NCBI GenBank assembly: GCA_035293805.1
Contig: DATGMD010000019.1
Coordinates: forward strand, 62,001 to 126,000
Reading direction: 5' to 3'
DNA from: JAJPHF01 sp035293805
GTDB taxonomy: Bacteria > Chloroflexota > UBA6077 > JAJPHF01
DNA: 64,000 nt
The notes under the pieces are model-generated. The model had not been told where the DNA came from, did no database searches, and was given only the letters and a program-made list of their open reading frames with translations. The position numbers were made by a program, and so were the translations under genes. Positions within the stretch are counted from its first letter, which is position 1; every line of letters begins with the position of its first letter. This document shows positions 55,934-64,000 of this stretch, piece after piece.

Positions 55934-56050
55934 GCTGCCGTTCCCCCGCGAGCCCCTGTATCCTGCCATCGCGGCCCGCTAGACCCCTGGCAAATCGCAT
56001 ACCAGGCCGCGTTGGGTCGGGGGGCCGGGGGGCCGCGCGGGCGGGCGGCG

Positions 56051-58414
56051 TCAGGAGGCGGAGACGAGGCGCCGCATGTCGGCCAGATGGTAGGGCTTAG
56101 GCAGGACGGCGCAGATGCCCAGCGCGCGCGCCTCTTCGGGATCGATCTGGGCACCCCAGCCGGTGGCCAGCGCGAAGCGCACGCCCGGGTAGTGGGTGCG
56201 TACCTGCTCGGCCAGCTCCCAGCCGTTCATGCCCGCGCCCATGCCGACGTCGGAGATCACCAGATCGAATGACTCGGCGGCCAGCCGCTCCAGCGCCTCC
56301 TCGCCCGACGTGGCGACGACCACATTATGGCCGTCGGGCGCCAGCATCAGCGCGGCCATCCGGCCCAGCGCCGGCTCGTCGTCCACCGCCAGCACGCGCA
56401 GCGGCCGGGCGCCCCCGGGCGCGGCGGGCGCCGGCGCGGCGCTCGCCGTGGGGGTCGCCGCGGGCAGCAGCAGGCGGAAGGTTGCGCCCTGCCCCGGCGC
56501 CGACTCGACGGCGATCTCGCCGCCGTGCCGCTCGACGATGCCGAAGACCATCGGCAGTCCCAGGCCCGTGCCCCGCTCGCCCTTCGTGCTGAAGAACGGC
56601 TCGAACAACCGCGCCCGCACCTCGGGCGTCATGCCCACGCCCGTGTCGATCACCTCGACGACGACCCGTGCGCCCTTGCGGCGCCCCACCAGCCGGATGG
56701 CGCCGCCATTGGGCAGCGCGTCGACGGCGTTGAGGACGAGGTTCGTACACGCCTCTCGCAGGCTCTCGGGCCAGCCGTTCACGGCCAGGTCGCGCTCGAC
56801 CTCCACGTGCAAGCTGATCGGGCGGCCCTGGGCCTGGGCGGCGTCGCGCCAGCTCGGCGCCGTCAGCTTCGCCACCTCCCGCAGCAGCTCGCCCACGTCC
56901 AGGCGTACGGGGGGGCCTTCCGGCCGCGACCGTCCGAAGGCGAGGAGCCGCTTCACCGTCTCCGCGCCGTCCATCGCCGCCTGCACGATGATGTTCAGCG
57001 AGTCGATCAGGCCCTCGCGCCCCGCCGCTCCCTGGTCGACCGCGCGCAGCGCCAGCTCGCCGTGCCCAGCCACCAGGCCCAGGTACTGGTTCAGGTCGTG
57101 AGCTACCCCGCCGGCCATCTGCCCTAGCGCCCGCAGCTTCTCCGACTGCGTGAGCGCCTGCAAGCGCTGCTCGGCCTCCTTGCGCGCGGTGATGTCCGAG
57201 AAGCTCACGACGACGCTGGTGATGCGCCCGTCCTCCCAGACCGGCGCCGCCGTGTACTCGGCGGGGAACGACGTGCCGTCGCGGCGCCAGAGTACCTCGT
57301 CGTCGACGTGCAGGCTCTCCCGCGTGGTGAAGGCGCGGCGCAGCGGGCAGTCGTCGGCCGGATATGGGGTGCCGTCGGCGTGCGAGTGGTGCATGAGCGG
57401 GTGGAGGTGTCGGCCTTGCAGCTCGGCCGGGTCGTAGCCGAGCATGGCGGCCCCGGTGCGGTTGATGAACGTGCAGCGGCCCCGCGCGTCCACGCCCATG
57501 ATGCCCTCGGCCGCGGAGTCGAGCAGCGCCGATTTCTCCTGCCGCTCGCGCTCCGCCGCGTCCTCGGCGAGCTTGCGTTCCGTCACGTCGATGAAGCTCG
57601 TGACGACCTGGCTGAGCGCCCCGTCGGCGTCGAAGACGGGCACTGCGTCCACCTGCAGCCAGCGGCGCTCCCCGTCCGGCCGATAGAGGCTCATCGTGAC
57701 CCCGTGGACGGGACGTCGCTCGCGCAGGACGACCGCCAGCGGTCGGTCGTCCTCCGGGAACGGCGTGCCATCCTCCCGCGTCGCCCCACCCATGGCGCGG
57801 CTCCACGTGTGGCCGCGCATCTCGGCCAGCGGGACGCCGACGATCCGGGTGGCCGCCTCATTGGCGTCCGTGGTCACGCCGTTCGCATCGCGGACCAGGA
57901 TGCCGCACGCCGCGGACTGGTAGAGCGTGCGGAAGCGCTCCTCCGAGGCGGCCAGCTCGCGGCCGAGCGCGTGCTCCATGGCCCGCCGCTCCAGGTCCTC
58001 CACGCGGCCGGTAAGCGCGGCAATGGCGTTCGCGCGCTCCTCGGCGAGCCGAACGTTGCGCACGGCCGCGGCGGCAAGCTCGAGCAGCGGCGCCAGCATG
58101 GGCCCGCCGTCGCCGCGCTGCCCCGGCGTCGTCCCTGCCAGTAGCAGCACGCCCTCGACGTGGTCCTCCACCCGCAACGGGTAGTGGGCGGTCGCTCGAG
58201 TGTCCAGCGGCCGCTCGGCCAGCGTCAAGCCGTCGCTTGCTAGCGGCACCAGCTGGCCCGCCCGCTCCTGCAGCAGCGCCGCGCCCGAGGCGCCCAGGCA
58301 TTCACGGCACGCGTCGAGCACGGCCGCGAGGCCCCGCGCTGGCGGCTCGCCGGCGGCGACCAGACAGGCCGCTCGCACCAGGCTCGCGCTGAGGCTGGAT
58401 GTCGCGAACGTCAT
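56051..58414 (-). CDS. hybrid sensor histidine kinase with receiver domain
   Basis: A 787-residue soluble multidomain kinase. Residues ~10-140 are a GAF-like sensor (CRECLGASGAALLQERAG). Two PAS domains follow (~160-290 and ~300-420; ERFRTLYQSAACGILVRD, SAAEGIMGVDARGRCTFINR). The HisKA box GGVAHDLNQYLG has phospho-acceptor His439. HATPase motifs are NLVLNAVDAL, DTGVGM and GTGLGLPMV. A C-terminal receiver has Asp722 in VISDVGMG and Lys in VLPKPY. No membrane helix is seen, so it senses a cytosolic cue. No cognate regulator gene is adjacent. ATG 58414 is used; a GTG four codons earlier is possible. Confidence 0.92.
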   Translation of the reverse strand: MTFATSSLSASLVRAACLVAAGEPPARGLAAVLDACRECLGASGAALLQERAGQLVPLASDGLTLAERPLDTRATAHYPLRVEDHVEGVLLLAGTTPGQRGDGGPMLAPLLELAAAAVRNVRLAEERANAIAALTGRVEDLERRAMEHALGRELAASEERFRTLYQSAACGILVRDANGVTTDANEAATRIVGVPLAEMRGHTWSRAMGGATREDGTPFPEDDRPLAVVLRERRPVHGVTMSLYRPDGERRWLQVDAVPVFDADGALSQVVTSFIDVTERKLAEDAAERERQEKSALLDSAAEGIMGVDARGRCTFINRTGAAMLGYDPAELQGRHLHPLMHHSHADGTPYPADDCPLRRAFTTRESLHVDDEVLWRRDGTSFPAEYTAAPVWEDGRITSVVVSFSDITARKEAEQRLQALTQSEKLRALGQMAGGVAHDLNQYLGLVAGHGELALRAVDQGAAGREGLIDSLNIIVQAAMDGAETVKRLLAFGRSRPEGPPVRLDVGELLREVAKLTAPSWRDAAQAQGRPISLHVEVERDLAVNGWPESLREACTNLVLNAVDALPNGGAIRLVGRRKGARVVVEVIDTGVGMTPEVRARLFEPFFSTKGERGTGLGLPMVFGIVERHGGEIAVESAPGQGATFRLLLPAATPTASAAPAPAAPGGARPLRVLAVDDEPALGRMAALMLAPDGHNVVVATSGEEALERLAAESFDLVISDVGMGAGMNGWELAEQVRTHYPGVRFALATGWGAQIDPEEARALGICAVLPKPYHLADMRRLVSAS

Positions 58415-58620
58415 GGAGTGAACCACTTCTAACCGTCAGAGTAGTCAGAACCAGGATAGCGCGGCGCGATTCGAAACCGCTACCTCGGCCCTATCCTAAC
58501 CACCACTTTGAATATCGGCTAGGGGCGAGTGCTCGTGCAGCCGCCCGCTAGTTCCGCTGCCCGCGGGACCGGCCGCGGCTCCCCGCCGGCGTGGCGGCTC
58601 CGTCCGCGCCGGCTCGGCGC

Positions 58621-58649
58621 TTGACGGGCCTAGTCGGCGCGGCTACACT
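58621..58649 (+). promoter_or_regulatory. sigma-70-like promoter of the CoA-transferase gene
   Basis: TTGACG (58621-58626), 17 bases, TACACT (58644-58649), 36 bases before the GTG start at 58686. A GAGGGGAG ribosome site lies between. Confidence 0.5.
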
Positions 58650-58685
58650 CCCGGCACCGGCGGACGGGCAGAGGGGAGACGGCGC

Positions 58686-60086
58686 GTGGACAAGCGGTGG
58701 GCGAACGCGGCGGCAGCGGTCGCGGACGTGCCGGACGGTGCGACTATTATGGTGGGCGGCTTCAGCTTTCCAGGCGCTCCGCGCACGCTCATCCAGGCGC
58801 TGGCCGACCACGGCGCCCGCGATCTGACGCTGATCGCCAACGGCGCCGGCGGGCCGCCCGGCACGCCCGAGATCGGCCTGCTGGTCGAGCGAGGGCTGGT
58901 GCGCAAGGCCATCGTCAGCTTCCCCGTGGCGCGCCAGCCCGACTCGCCGTTCGAGCGGCAGTACGTGGCGGGCCAGATCGAGCTGGAGCTGGTGCCGCAG
59001 GGCACCCTAGCCGAGCGTATCCGCGCCGGCGGCGCCGGCATCCCCGCCTTCTACACGCCGTCGGGCGCCGACACGGTGCTCGCCGACGGCAAGCCGCGCG
59101 CCGTGTTCGACGGGCGCGAGTGCGTGCTGGAGACGGCGCTGCGCGCCGACTTCGCCCTCGTCCATGCCGAGGCCGCTGATCCCCTCGGCAACCTCGTGTT
59201 CCACGCGACGGCCCGCAACTTCAACCCGGTCATGGCGATGGCGGCGCGCGTGACCATCGCCGAGGCGAACCGCATCGTCGCGGCTGGCGACCTCGACCCC
59301 GAGGCCGTCGTCACGCCCGGCCTGTTCGTCGACCGCGTCGTGCCGGCCGAGATCCCCATGCCGCCGCGCCGCGCCCCGGCGCCCGCCGAGCCGGGCGAGG
59401 TCGCGCTGCCGCGGCGCAACGGCAAGCCGGTGCTCAGCCGCACCGACATCGCGGCGCGCATCGCGCGCGAGCTGCGCGACGGCGACGTGGTGAACCTGGG
59501 CACCGGCCTGCCCTCGCTCGTCGCCAACTACGTGCCGCCCGGCGTGCGGCTCGTGCTGCACGCCGAGAACGGCGTGCTCGGCTTCGGCGCCCACGCCCGC
59601 CCCGGCGAGGAGGACCCCGAGCTGGCCAGCGCCGGCGCCAACCTCGTGACGCTGCTGCCGGGCGCCGCGTTCTTCCACAGCGCCGACTCGTTCGCCATGG
59701 TGCGCGGCGGCCACATCGACGTGGCGGTGCTGGGCGGCTACCAGGTGTCGGCGCAGGGCGACCTGGCCAACTGGATCGTGCCCGGCCAGAAGGTGCCCGC
59801 CGTGGGCGGCGCGATGGACCTCGTGCGCGGCGCGCGCCGGGTGATCGTGGGCATGGAGCACACCACGCGCGACGGCGGCTACCGCCTGCTCAACGCCTGC
59901 ACCTACCCGCTGACCGGCCGCGCCTGCGTCAGCACCGTCGTCACCGACCTCGCCGTCATCGACGTGACGCCCGACGGCCTGCTCCTCCGCGAGATCGCCC
60001 CCGGCTGGACGGTCGACGAGGTCCAGGCGCTCACCGAGCCGCCCCTCCGCCCCGCCCCCGACCTCCGCCCCATCGCCCTCAGTTAG
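58686..60086 (+). CDS. 3-oxoacid CoA-transferase, fused A and B subunits
   Basis: A 466-residue protein containing both halves of a family I CoA-transferase. The A half (~1-220) shows MVGGFSFPGAPRTLIQAL and GGPPGTPEIG. The B half (~245-455) shows GDVVNLGTGLPSLVANYVPP and the catalytic glutamate in LHAENGVLGFG (Glu294). Bacterial enzymes are usually two separate subunits; the fused order A-B is as in mitochondrial SCOT. It would move CoA between succinyl-CoA and a 3-oxoacid such as 3-oxoadipate or acetoacetate, which fits aromatic-ring degradation. The substrate is inferred. The GTG start follows GAGGGGAG. Confidence 0.87.
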   Translation: MDKRWANAAAAVADVPDGATIMVGGFSFPGAPRTLIQALADHGARDLTLIANGAGGPPGTPEIGLLVERGLVRKAIVSFPVARQPDSPFERQYVAGQIELELVPQGTLAERIRAGGAGIPAFYTPSGADTVLADGKPRAVFDGRECVLETALRADFALVHAEAADPLGNLVFHATARNFNPVMAMAARVTIAEANRIVAAGDLDPEAVVTPGLFVDRVVPAEIPMPPRRAPAPAEPGEVALPRRNGKPVLSRTDIAARIARELRDGDVVNLGTGLPSLVANYVPPGVRLVLHAENGVLGFGAHARPGEEDPELASAGANLVTLLPGAAFFHSADSFAMVRGGHIDVAVLGGYQVSAQGDLANWIVPGQKVPAVGGAMDLVRGARRVIVGMEHTTRDGGYRLLNACTYPLTGRACVSTVVTDLAVIDVTPDGLLLREIAPGWTVDEVQALTEPPLRPAPDLRPIALS

Positions 60087-60160
60087 CCGCGCGTCGCTCG
60101 CCACCCTGAAGCGCGGGCCAGAGCGTGCTACCGTCGTCTGCCGCGCGACACGGCAGCACG

Positions 60161-60189
60161 TTGACAGCTACCTGCCGCGGGTGGATGAT
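60161..60189 (+). promoter_or_regulatory. sigma-70-like promoter of a binding-protein gene
   Basis: TTGACA (60161-60166), 17 bases, GATGAT (60184-60189), 39 bases before the ATG at 60229. Confidence 0.5.
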
Positions 60190-60228
60190 AGGGGCCAACC
60201 AGCCTGCCATCCGCCGGGGTAGTTCAAG

Positions 60229-61365
60229 ATGAGAGCGAAACGCCGCGAGCCGAGTTCGCGTCTCCCCATCCATCACCGAGCGGCCGTCCGAGCCACCCTG
60301 GTGCTCCTGATCCTCGCGGCGGGCTGCACCGCCGCGCAAGCGCCGTCTGCGCCCGCTGCCACGCCTACCGTAATGGCCCCGCTCGCCGCGGCGAGCGCCG
60401 CGACCGCCGCTCCGGAGATGCAGACCATTCGCCTGGGCGCCCTCAGCAGCACCACGGACGCGGGGTTCTTCGTGGGGCTCGACCGAGGCTACTTTCGCGA
60501 GGAGGGCCTGGACGTCGAGTTGACGCCGTTCGACTCCGCCGCGCGGATGGTCGCGCCGCTCAGCGCGGGCCAGCTCGACGTGGGCGGAGGCTCGCCCAGC
60601 GCGGGGCTGTTCAACGCGATCTCGCGAGGCATCGACATCAAGCTCGTCGCGGACAAGGGGTCGGCGCCGCCGGGCTTCGGCTTCGAGGCCCTCCTCTTCC
60701 GCCACGACCTGGCCGAGAGCCGACGCCTGCGCAACCCGGGAGACCTGCGCGGCCTGCGGGTGGGGACTTCGGCCCGCGGCACTGCGGGCGACCCGGCCAT
60801 GGTCGCCTATCTCCGTCCGTACGGGCTCACCCTCGACGACGTGGAGATGGTCGAGCTCAACTTCGCGGAGCACGCGACGGCCCTGGCCGGTGGCACCTTG
60901 GACGCCTCGGTGAACATCGAGCCTTTCGTGACCCGCATCGTCGACGAGGGCCTCGGGACAATCTATCAGCGGATAGACAGCGTCCTGCCGGGCGATCAGA
61001 TCGCGGTCGTGCTCTACGGCGGCCAGTTCGCCAAGGACGCCCCCGACGCAGCTCAGCGATTCCTCGTCGCCTACCTGCGCGCGGTCCGCTACTACAACGA
61101 CGCCTTCGTACGCGGGGATGCGGCCAAGCGCCAGGAAGTGGTCGCGACACTCGCCGCCCACACCGCCGTCAAGGACACGGCGCTCTACGACCGCATGGTC
61201 ATGCCGGGCCTGCAGCCCGACGGCCGCATCAACCTTGACAGTCTGGCCCGGGATCAAGAGGTGTGGCTAGGCGAGGGCCTGCAGCAGGCCCGTATCGAGC
61301 TAGGCGAGGTGGTGGACCAGAGCTTCGCCGAAGCCGCCGTGCGCTCGCTCGGTCCCTACCCCTGA
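60229..61365 (+). CDS. NMT1/SsuA-like substrate-binding lipoprotein
   Basis: A 378-residue lipoprotein with a clear signal and lipobox (LVLLILAAGC). The binding fold starts at QTIRLGALSSTTDAGFFVGL, includes GYFREEGLDVELTPFDSAAR and GQLDVGGGSPSAGLFNAI, and ends in an ordinary helical C-terminus. It is closely similar to the partial protein at 63250, sharing MVAPL, QLDVGGG and GLFNAI, so the two are recent paralogues or recognise related ligands. No ABC partner genes are present. It converges on a TenA/PqqC-like gene, which is a weak hint of a thiamin-precursor ligand. Confidence 0.87.
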   Translation: MRAKRREPSSRLPIHHRAAVRATLVLLILAAGCTAAQAPSAPAATPTVMAPLAAASAATAAPEMQTIRLGALSSTTDAGFFVGLDRGYFREEGLDVELTPFDSAARMVAPLSAGQLDVGGGSPSAGLFNAISRGIDIKLVADKGSAPPGFGFEALLFRHDLAESRRLRNPGDLRGLRVGTSARGTAGDPAMVAYLRPYGLTLDDVEMVELNFAEHATALAGGTLDASVNIEPFVTRIVDEGLGTIYQRIDSVLPGDQIAVVLYGGQFAKDAPDAAQRFLVAYLRAVRYYNDAFVRGDAAKRQEVVATLAAHTAVKDTALYDRMVMPGLQPDGRINLDSLARDQEVWLGEGLQQARIELGEVVDQSFAEAAVRSLGPYP

Positions 61366-61388
61366 GCTGGGTCGGCTCCGCCCCGGCT

Positions 61389-62138
61389 TCAGACGCCCTC
61401 GTAGAACGGGCTCGGGCCATAGGCGGCCTGGAACTCATCCCAGCGGGCGTCCGTCAGCTTGTAGCCAAGCTGGTAGTGGATGTACACGCCGTCGATATAC
61501 AGCCAGCGCTTCTCGGCGCCTTCGCGCGCCGCCAATACGGCCCGCTGGCGTTGCTCTTCGCTCCGAGCGTACTTCTCTACCAGATCGTAGGCCCGTCCCC
61601 CGTGCTCGGTATCGGCCTCCACGTGCACTGGAAAGTAGGCAATCTGCTCGTCGGTGCAGCCGTACTTCTCCTTGAGGGCCGGCACGATATCCCCGTAGAG
61701 CTCGGGCGGCTGCGACTCCATCCCGATCTGCATCCCCGCGATCACTTCCACCATGGAGCGGTGGCGCGTCACGATGAACGCCCAGTCGAGCAGGGCCTGC
61801 GTCGTGGGAAGCGGCTTCGAGCGCTTGACCGCCTCGCGGTCGAGTCCCATCGCTTCGCCGAAGCGCAACAGGATCTCGATGTGCGGCTCGCGCGGGTCCA
61901 TTTCCTCGGCAATGCTCTCCTGGTACTGCGCGCGGACGTCAGCGTACGGCACTCGGGTCAGCATGGCGCCGTTCAGCCAGGGGATGTCCTTCGTGAAGTG
62001 GTAGTGTTCCTGGACCCAGCCGGCGATCGCCTCGCGCTTGAGCGTGCCCTCGCGCCAGAGCTGGTAGAACGGATGGAACCGCGAATGACGGCTCTCCACC
62101 GCGGCCCGAATCTCGTCGCGCAGGGTCATCACGGCCAT
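61389..62138 (-). CDS. TenA/PqqC-like heme-oxygenase-fold protein
   Basis: A 249-residue all-helical protein of the TenA/PqqC/CADD superfamily. Features are RHSRFHPFYQLWREGTLKRE at the N-terminus, QYQESIAEEMDPREPHIEIL, LLDWAFIVTRHRSMVEVIAG and the conserved FPVHVEADTEHGGRAYDLV. The Glu and His residues in these segments are placed as in the di-iron members, so an oxidase or redox role is as plausible as a thiaminase one. The ATG at 62138 has TAGGAGAAAG upstream; earlier starts add a basic, unrelated leader. It follows the MarC gene by 75 bases on the same strand. Confidence 0.8.
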   Translation of the reverse strand: MAVMTLRDEIRAAVESRHSRFHPFYQLWREGTLKREAIAGWVQEHYHFTKDIPWLNGAMLTRVPYADVRAQYQESIAEEMDPREPHIEILLRFGEAMGLDREAVKRSKPLPTTQALLDWAFIVTRHRSMVEVIAGMQIGMESQPPELYGDIVPALKEKYGCTDEQIAYFPVHVEADTEHGGRAYDLVEKYARSEEQRQRAVLAAREGAEKRWLYIDGVYIHYQLGYKLTDARWDEFQAAYGPSPFYEGV

Positions 62139-62213
62139 GCTCTTTCTCCTACCGGCTCGTCCGCTCGCGTGCAGCCCCACCATACTGCGTCCGCCCTCCT
62201 CTGTCAATCGTCG

Positions 62214-62813
62214 TTACCCTAGCCCAAAGAACGCGCGGACGCCGGTCAGGATGAACTCCACGGCAATCGTGAACAGCAGCAGGCCCACCAGCCGCGCCAG
62301 CAGGCGCAGCACCGCCCGTCCCAGCCAGTGGAACAGCCAGTCGGCCGCGGCGAAGGCGGCAAACGACAGCACCAGCACGGCGCTCAGCGCCGCCAGCGTC
62401 CGCCCGAGCCCCAGACTCGCCGTCAGCGCCGTGGCCGTGGCCAGCGCTCCGGGGCCCGCGATAAGGGGCATCGCGAGCGGCACCAGGGCCAGCTCGATCG
62501 GGTCGGCCGCCGAGGGCGCGATCACCTCCGCGGGCTGGCCTTCGGTCACCAGCCGGTAGGCGGGCAGCAGCAGCAAGAGCCCGGCCGCCACGCGGAAGCT
62601 CTCGCTAGAGATGTCCAGGAACGCCAGCACCTCGCTGCCGGCGACGCTGAACAGCGCCAGCAGCGCGCCCGCGGCCACCACCGCCAGCAGCGCCACGCGC
62701 CAGCGATCCACGGCCCGCATCCCGGCCGTCAGCAGGTAAAACACCAGCACGTTGCCCAGCGGATCGATGACGGCGAAGAACGCCACGAAAGCGCGCCCCA
62801 GCTCCCCGTCCAT
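62214..62813 (-). CDS. MarC-family integral membrane protein
   Basis: A 199-residue protein with six hydrophobic segments, matching the MarC/UPF0056 family. Recognisable stretches are FVAFFAVIDPLGNVLVFYLL, LDISSESFRVAAGLLLLLPA (family SxxxFRIAGG-like region) and ALVPLAMPLIAGPGALATA, the conserved PLAxPxIAGPG motif. Function is unknown despite the historical multiple-antibiotic-resistance name. The ATG at 62813 gives the normal family length. The frame stays open to 62978, but that extension is Arg/Gly-rich and has no hydrophobic content. Confidence 0.88.
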   Translation of the reverse strand: MDGELGRAFVAFFAVIDPLGNVLVFYLLTAGMRAVDRWRVALLAVVAAGALLALFSVAGSEVLAFLDISSESFRVAAGLLLLLPAYRLVTEGQPAEVIAPSAADPIELALVPLAMPLIAGPGALATATALTASLGLGRTLAALSAVLVLSFAAFAAADWLFHWLGRAVLRLLARLVGLLLFTIAVEFILTGVRAFFGLG

Positions 62814-63249
62814 CAAGGCCGCCCGCTCGCGCCAACGCTCCGCGCCGCGCTTGCCTCCCCCGTCCCCGGCACTCTCTCTCCTCCCGCTGCCCGCTCGCCC
62901 CCCAGCCGCAAGGTCCGCGCCGGGCTCCGAGGCGTCCATCCGCTGCCGCAAGCGATTTCCGCAGTCCGCGTGGCACATGCGGGTCTATCTTCAGGAACCC
63001 GATGCGGGCCATCCGTAGCGTGTACGCCGCTACCCAGTAAGCGGGCAGCCGCCCCGGCCGCTCGGCGCTTCGACCATAGGCAGGACGTGGGCGGGAATCC
63101 TGCGACCTTCGGCCTGGCAGCCGCCCCGCCCGCCCGGCGCCCTGCGGTCAACGCGCCGGGCGCCTGGGGCGCTGCTATGATGTAACCATCCGAGGGCCGC
63201 GCTGCGGCAACAATATGGCGCCCTGCGCCATGGGAAGTGAGGGTCGTCG
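62814..63249. other. intergenic region between MarC and a binding-protein gene
   Basis: These 436 bases contain no gene I can support. A TATGAT box at about 63176 and a small ATGGCG/CGCCAT inverted repeat near 63214-63230 lie before the binding-protein start. No full promoter or RNA gene was recognised. Confidence 0.5.
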
Positions 63250-64000
63250 ATGAGGCGTCTATCCACGCTCGGCCTGCTGCTGGCGCTCCTGCTGGTCGGC
63301 CAGGGAATTGTGGGGACTACGCCCGGGAGCCCGCCACCCGTGGCCAGCGCGGCGCCCGGCCGCCAAGGCCTCGAAACCGTGCGCGTCGGCACCATCGCCA
63401 ACGCCACCGACGCGACCTTCTTCTGGGCCCAGGATCACGGCTACTTGCGCGAGCAGGGCCTCGACCTCGACACCACGCCGTTCAACAGCGCCCAGTTCAT
63501 GGTCGCCCCCCTCGGCGCCGACCAGCTCGACGTGGGCGGCGGCGCCCCGGGCCCCGGCCTGTTCAACGCCATCCTGCGCGGCGTGAACCTGCGCATCGTC
63601 ACCGACCGCGCCCGCGCCGTGCCGGGCACCCGTTTCAACTGCCTCATGGTCCGCAAGAGCTTGCTCGATAGCGGCGCCGTCCGCTCGTTCGCGGACCTGC
63701 GCGGCCGCGTGGTCGCCGAGAACGCGCCCGCCGTTATCACCACCTACGTGCTCGAGCGCCAGCTCCAACAAGTCGGCCTCACCCTGCAAGACGTGAACAT
63801 GCCGGTGATGAGCTTCTCCGACATGCTTACCAGCTTCGGGAACGACGCCGTCGACGCGGCGTTCGAGGTCGAGCCGTTCATCACGCTGGGCGAGCAGCGC
63901 GGCGTCGCCCAGTGCTGGCAGCCGACCAGCGACCTGGAGCCCAACTTCCAGATCGCCGTGATCCTATACGGGCCGACCTTCGCCGAGCAGCGGCCCGACG
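63250..64000 (+). CDS. NMT1/SsuA-like substrate-binding protein (3' partial)
   Basis: A 250-codon open frame that runs off the window. It has an N-terminal signal peptide (LSTLGLLLALLLVGQGIVG) without a lipobox cysteine, so it may be released or anchored by the uncleaved signal. The binding fold begins at ETVRVGTIANATDATFFWAQ and includes GYLREQGLDLDTTPFNSAQF, QLDVGGGAPGPGLFNAILRG and FADLRGRVVAENAPAVITTY. It is closely related to the lipoprotein at 60229-61365. GTGAGGG lies upstream of the ATG. The missing C-terminal part should be about 90-100 residues. Confidence 0.84.
   Translation, partial: MRRLSTLGLLLALLLVGQGIVGTTPGSPPPVASAAPGRQGLETVRVGTIANATDATFFWAQDHGYLREQGLDLDTTPFNSAQFMVAPLGADQLDVGGGAPGPGLFNAILRGVNLRIVTDRARAVPGTRFNCLMVRKSLLDSGAVRSFADLRGRVVAENAPAVITTYVLERQLQQVGLTLQDVNMPVMSFSDMLTSFGNDAVDAAFEVEPFITLGEQRGVAQCWQPTSDLEPNFQIAVILYGPTFAEQRPD

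Noticed and set aside
62814..62978. Extension of the MarC gene upstream to 62978
   Set aside because: The extra 55 codons are Arg/Gly-rich and unlike the family N-terminus, which starts at the MDGELGRAF position.
63000..63180. A possible tRNA-like fold (GATTCCCGCC stretch on the minus strand)
   Set aside because: No acceptor stem pairing, anticodon arm or proper T-loop (GTTCRAAT) can be assembled. No tRNA was found anywhere in the window.

Overview
This is a very GC-rich window from a bacterium, most likely a member of the Chloroflexota. The best taxonomic pointers are two proteins with the DUF2298 / Chlor_Arch_YYY membrane domain (a family named for its Chloroflexi and archaeal distribution) and an Agl23-like (TIGR03663-type) membrane protein. 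The class cannot be fixed from the window. No rRNA, tRNA, CRISPR array, transposase or phage gene was seen. Both ends are cut through genes: an HpaB-type hydroxylase at the left and a substrate-binding protein at the right.

Layout. 1-6.9 kb: HpaB-family flavin hydroxylase (partial), a DUF4258 protein, two MFS transporters, a secreted cupredoxin, a cupin and an orphan ABC permease behind a triplicated promoter-like repeat. 7.0-31.1 kb: a large envelope-glycan locus. A minus-strand run of six genes (FAD oxidoreductase, flippase-like protein, Agl23-like protein fused to an NHL propeller, a GT39-like protein, a DUF2298 protein and a 1641-residue GT-C/DUF2298 fusion) is followed by two methyltransferases, a second flippase-like protein, a zinc-ribbon GT39 protein and another GT39 protein. 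31.3-40.8 kb: an aminotransferase-fold protein without its PLP lysine, substrate-binding proteins, a DinB/MDMPI-type protein, a DUF929 thioredoxin-like lipoprotein with an in-frame UGA, a four-helix membrane protein and a Rieske oxygenase. 40.9-45.9 kb: an operon of substrate-binding protein, small lipoprotein and the three parts of a biotin-dependent carboxylase. 46-56 kb: RidA, methyltransferase, oligoendopeptidase F, VOC protein, a dihydroxyphthalate-decarboxylase-like protein, a secreted HExxH protein, a compact cobalt-type nitrile hydratase pair and a class A penicillin-binding protein. 56-64 kb: hybrid histidine kinase, fused two-subunit CoA-transferase, two more substrate-binding proteins, a TenA/PqqC-like protein and a MarC protein.

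How it fits together. The gene content suggests a scavenging heterotroph that takes up and degrades aromatic, nitrile and keto-acid compounds: hydroxylase, Rieske oxygenase, nitrile hydratase, CoA-transferase, carboxylase, and seven NMT1/SsuA-like binding proteins with no ABC ATPase in the window. It also invests heavily in lipid-linked surface glycosylation.

The strongest unusual signal is at 36084-36929. The reading frame of a DUF929 lipoprotein is interrupted by one UGA exactly where the family has the first cysteine of its CPYC redox motif. The UGA is followed 29 nt later by a GGUC apical loop on a perfect 7-bp stem, which is the geometry of a bacterial selenocysteine insertion element. 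Other oddities are a PLP-fold protein with glycine in place of the catalytic lysine, REP-like repeats translated in frame inside membrane proteins, a three-copy palindromic element next to gene 3' ends, and several long perfect palindromes between genes.
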